DNA of 64,000 nt, from contig JAFQCR010000027.1 of the NCBI GenBank assembly GCA_017416345.1, forward strand, positions 1 to 64,000. The letters run 5' to 3'. Numbering within the stretch: the first letter of the stretch is position 1; every line of letters starts with the position of its first letter. The position numbers were made by a program, and so were the translations under genes. The notes under the pieces are model-generated. The model ran no database searches and was not told the origin of the DNA. It worked only from the letters and a program-made list of their open reading frames with translations. The DNA is from Clostridia bacterium (lineage in GTDB: Bacteria; Bacillota; Clostridia; Oscillospirales; Acutalibacteraceae). Below are positions 63,101-64,000 of the stretch, in pieces.

Positions 63101-64000
63101 GTAATAGCCGTAATGATACTGATCCGAATTATGCAGATAGGTAGCAGTAACTCCGTAAGGCGCATCACCCTCAAAGGTAAGCTCCGCCACCTTATCGGCT
63201 ATTTCAACCTTGGTAATATTTTTTACAAGGATGATCTCGGAATTAAGCAGATATTGGTTATCGGTTCCGATGCCCATAGCCTTCCAATCGGAGGCAGGGC
63301 CTTCAAAATTAACCGTTTTAAAATTTACGCATTCATCAAAAGCATAGCTTCCGATATGAGTCACGGTATAAGGAATCGTAAGCGTTTCAATACCTATTGC
63401 GGCAAAAAATGCCTTGTTGCCAATATAGGTCAAGCCCTTTGGGATAACTACCGAGGTGAGCCCGGTATCAAAAGAAAAAGCGCCTTTTCCGATAGCTTTG
63501 ACGTCATTGGGAATTGTGATCGAGGTAAGTGTGATGCAGAAGGAAAACGCCTCTTCCCCTATGCCGGTCACGCCGTCGGGTATGTTGACGGTTGTAAGGT
63601 TTTGGCAATATTTGAAGGCTCTGTCCCCTATATTTGTCACGCTTTGAGGGATAGTGACCGAAGTGAGGTTTCGGTTGAAAGAAAACGCATCGCCTGCGAT
63701 CGACAAGGTTCCGGACTTTATGCTGTAAGCACCGGAATAATTATCAAGAACCTCTATCAAATGCTTGCCGATAAACAAGGATTTTCCGATCCAGTTGGCG
63801 CTGTTCTTATAATAACCCGTGTTTATAAAAGCACGGCTGCCGATGCTCAGCGGAACATTAGGAAGCGAGACCGAGGTAAGGCTCACGCAATCCTCAAATG
63901 CATTGTCACCTATCCTCAAAACGCTGTCGGGAACGGTGATGGAGGTAAGATCGGAGCAATAATGAAAAGCATCATCGGCAACGGTCAAGGTTCCGGGCTT
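60101..64000 (-). CDS. BspA-type LRR protein with carbohydrate-binding repeats and dockerin, 5' end outside
   Basis: At least 1299 residues; the frame stays open to the window end, so the N-terminus (and any signal peptide) is missing. The visible N-terminal 250 residues are BspA-like LRR_5 repeats (SLTSVSLPN, NLTSVTIPQSV, LTTVNIPDGV, each with IGDRAF-type turns). Three tandem units follow, each a jelly-roll-like domain of about 240 residues (LTFEGDAPYG to WYLDYVKIEK) plus one LRR segment. The C-terminus is a type I-like dockerin with two calcium-type loops: DFDSSGNLNGSDAVHLLYNSL and DFNSDGAVTEDDAIYLLYHVL. A secreted surface-complex protein for binding glycans or host matter is likely. Confidence 0.88.
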   Translation of the reverse strand, partial: KPGTLTVADDAFHYCSDLTSITVPDSVLRIGDNAFEDCVSLTSVSLPNVPLSIGSRAFINTGYYKNSANWIGKSLFIGKHLIEVLDNYSGAYSIKSGTLSIAGDAFSFNRNLTSVTIPQSVTNIGDRAFKYCQNLTTVNIPDGVTGIGEEAFSFCITLTSITIPNDVKAIGKGAFSFDTGLTSVVIPKGLTYIGNKAFFAAIGIETLTIPYTVTHIGSYAFDECVNFKTVNFEGPASDWKAMGIGTDNQYLLNSEIILVKNITKVEIADKVAELTFEGDAPYGVTATYLHNSDQYHYGYYDGKGVVVGTDSQNNSFRLGADGNAGSDFGIKTSYANYTAETAEQYGAAFEMEPNSTYRLTYRFKICAGAYNYSNKINRNYLDVQAVLSQGYGSSNTRSGDLANDLKSHKYSGNRVNITAENGVERSNAAGFYALKEDTDWITATMDITTHSTVTYPQLNLRCDGIKGRWYLDYVKIEKIEGNVEYEVAGDTLTGYTSAIKDAVIPEKIGDRTVTAIEENAFASSKDITSVSIPDSVTEIMSGAFNGCSSLKTVYFGGTEAEWKAVTVGANNTYLQNVNIVYGSSYTDFELYDKLVELTFEGNAPYGITATYMHNSTQYKYGEYDGKGVVIGTNSGNNGVRIGVDGNAGSDFGIKTSYANYTAETAEQYGAAFEMEPNTTYRVTYRFKIGAGAYHRANGYDRNYLDVQAVLSQYYGETNKRVNIGNAIPNHKYTNNRVELTAENGVERTDAAGYYALKEDTEWITATLDIKTGDTVEYPQISIRCDGINGNWYLDRVSIEKVLGSAEYRTTDETAALLGYSSPFMDVVIPDDINGKTVSGIGIGAFADNQTITSVTVPDSVTEIGDSAFLGCSALETVYFKGTEEEWKAITVGKNNESLLNATVVFGHYFTEVDSWDKITDLDFEGDAPYGITATFTHNSTQYVYGTYDGKGVVIGTNSGNNGVRIGVDGNAGGTVGIKTSYGNYTAEMAEQYGAAFEMEPNSTYRITYRYKIGSGAYHYANGANKNYLDVQAVLSQYYGSSNKRVSVGSVISNYKYTNNRVSLTAENGVERTNATGFYALKEDTEWITAMLDIKTGETVEYPQITLRCDGIVGKWYLDYVTVEKVVGTVSYEIKDYEAALIGFDSPLKDVVIPESIDGRPVTVIGEGVFANNQNIISVTVPDSVAKIENFAFYNCASLDEIYHTGTKAVWSLITSGSGNSDLDDADFYHRWNGVKYDFDSSGNLNGSDAVHLLYNSLYGDSEYPVEQPSDFNSDGAVTEDDAIYLLYHVLFGEMYPLFP
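61221..63190 (-). repeat. Tandem coding repeats, period 969-972 bp
   Basis: The same codons (around FEGDAPYG) recur at about 63162, 62193 and 61221, spacings of 969 and 972 bases, both multiples of three. Long stretches inside the units are identical or nearly so at DNA level, for example the segment reading GNNGVRIGVDGNAG in two units. The third unit continues to about 60300. This points to recent duplication or gene conversion, and the locus is likely to vary in unit number. Confidence 0.8.

Overview
The window comes from an endospore-forming, low-to-mid GC Gram-positive anaerobe of class Clostridia. A gut-type Oscillospirales/Ruminococcaceae relative is the best guess. The evidence is spoIVA, bofA, gerW and dacF-type sporulation genes, a PerR plus reverse-rubrerythrin oxidative-stress pair, an ECF module, a ClpE-type AAA+ unfoldase, AddAB rather than RecBCD, and a dockerin-bearing leucine-rich-repeat protein. 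Most genes lie on the minus strand in long, tightly packed operons. No phage, IS transposase, CRISPR array, riboswitch or rRNA was recognised.

Layout. 1-8.9 kb is accessory. It holds a hairpin array, a frameshifted DUF4886 lipoprotein gene, an AEC permease, a TIM-barrel sugar isomerase, a DUF4091 lipoprotein and a run of small unknown membrane proteins. 8.9-10 kb is the perR/reverse-rubrerythrin operon. 10-17.5 kb carries a YcxB-like protein, spoIVA, a PflX-like radical SAM protein, an AGCS symporter, a DnaQ-type exonuclease and typA. 17.7-20.1 kb carries a small membrane protein, a GH16 enzyme without a signal peptide, and ybaK. 20.1-27.6 kb carries addBA, a BofA homologue and secG. 27.6-30.9 kb is a three-gene biotin transcarboxylase-like operon.

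31-40.2 kb is a minus-strand run: LysR regulator, DUF1015, GT39-like membrane protein, site-2 protease, scpA, scpB, DUF2953, gerW, dacF, rluB and a GNAT-like protein. It combines chromosome condensation, sporulation and cell-wall functions. 40.3-48.5 kb has pyruvate kinase, two large unrecognised carbohydrate-type proteins, tRNA-Gln, a metallo-beta-lactamase-fold lipoprotein and a second sugar isomerase, with several non-coding repeats between them. 48.5-60 kb has tRNA-Arg and tRNA-Gly, then the housekeeping series ruvC-ruvA-ruvB, rRNA methyltransferase, ecfA1-ecfA2-ecfT, truA, DUF5711, cvpA, clpE. 60.1-64 kb is the 3' part of a repetitive LRR/dockerin gene that runs off the window.

The most unusual signal is non-coding. 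tRNA-Gln and tRNA-Arg(TCT) each anchor an element of about 340 bp. Each element has a second copy of that tRNA's 3' end, a second terminator hairpin, and an inverted copy of that tRNA's own T-arm at its far edge, with dense small hairpins inside. The two elements differ in sequence but share length, layout and one terminator type, which suggests an undescribed family of tRNA-targeting non-autonomous elements or integration scars. Other points worth checking are palindromes built into promoters at 2609-2625 and 8241-8289, a nested palindromic repeat after pyk, and a transcarboxylase trio lacking both a biotin carboxylase and a sodium pump.
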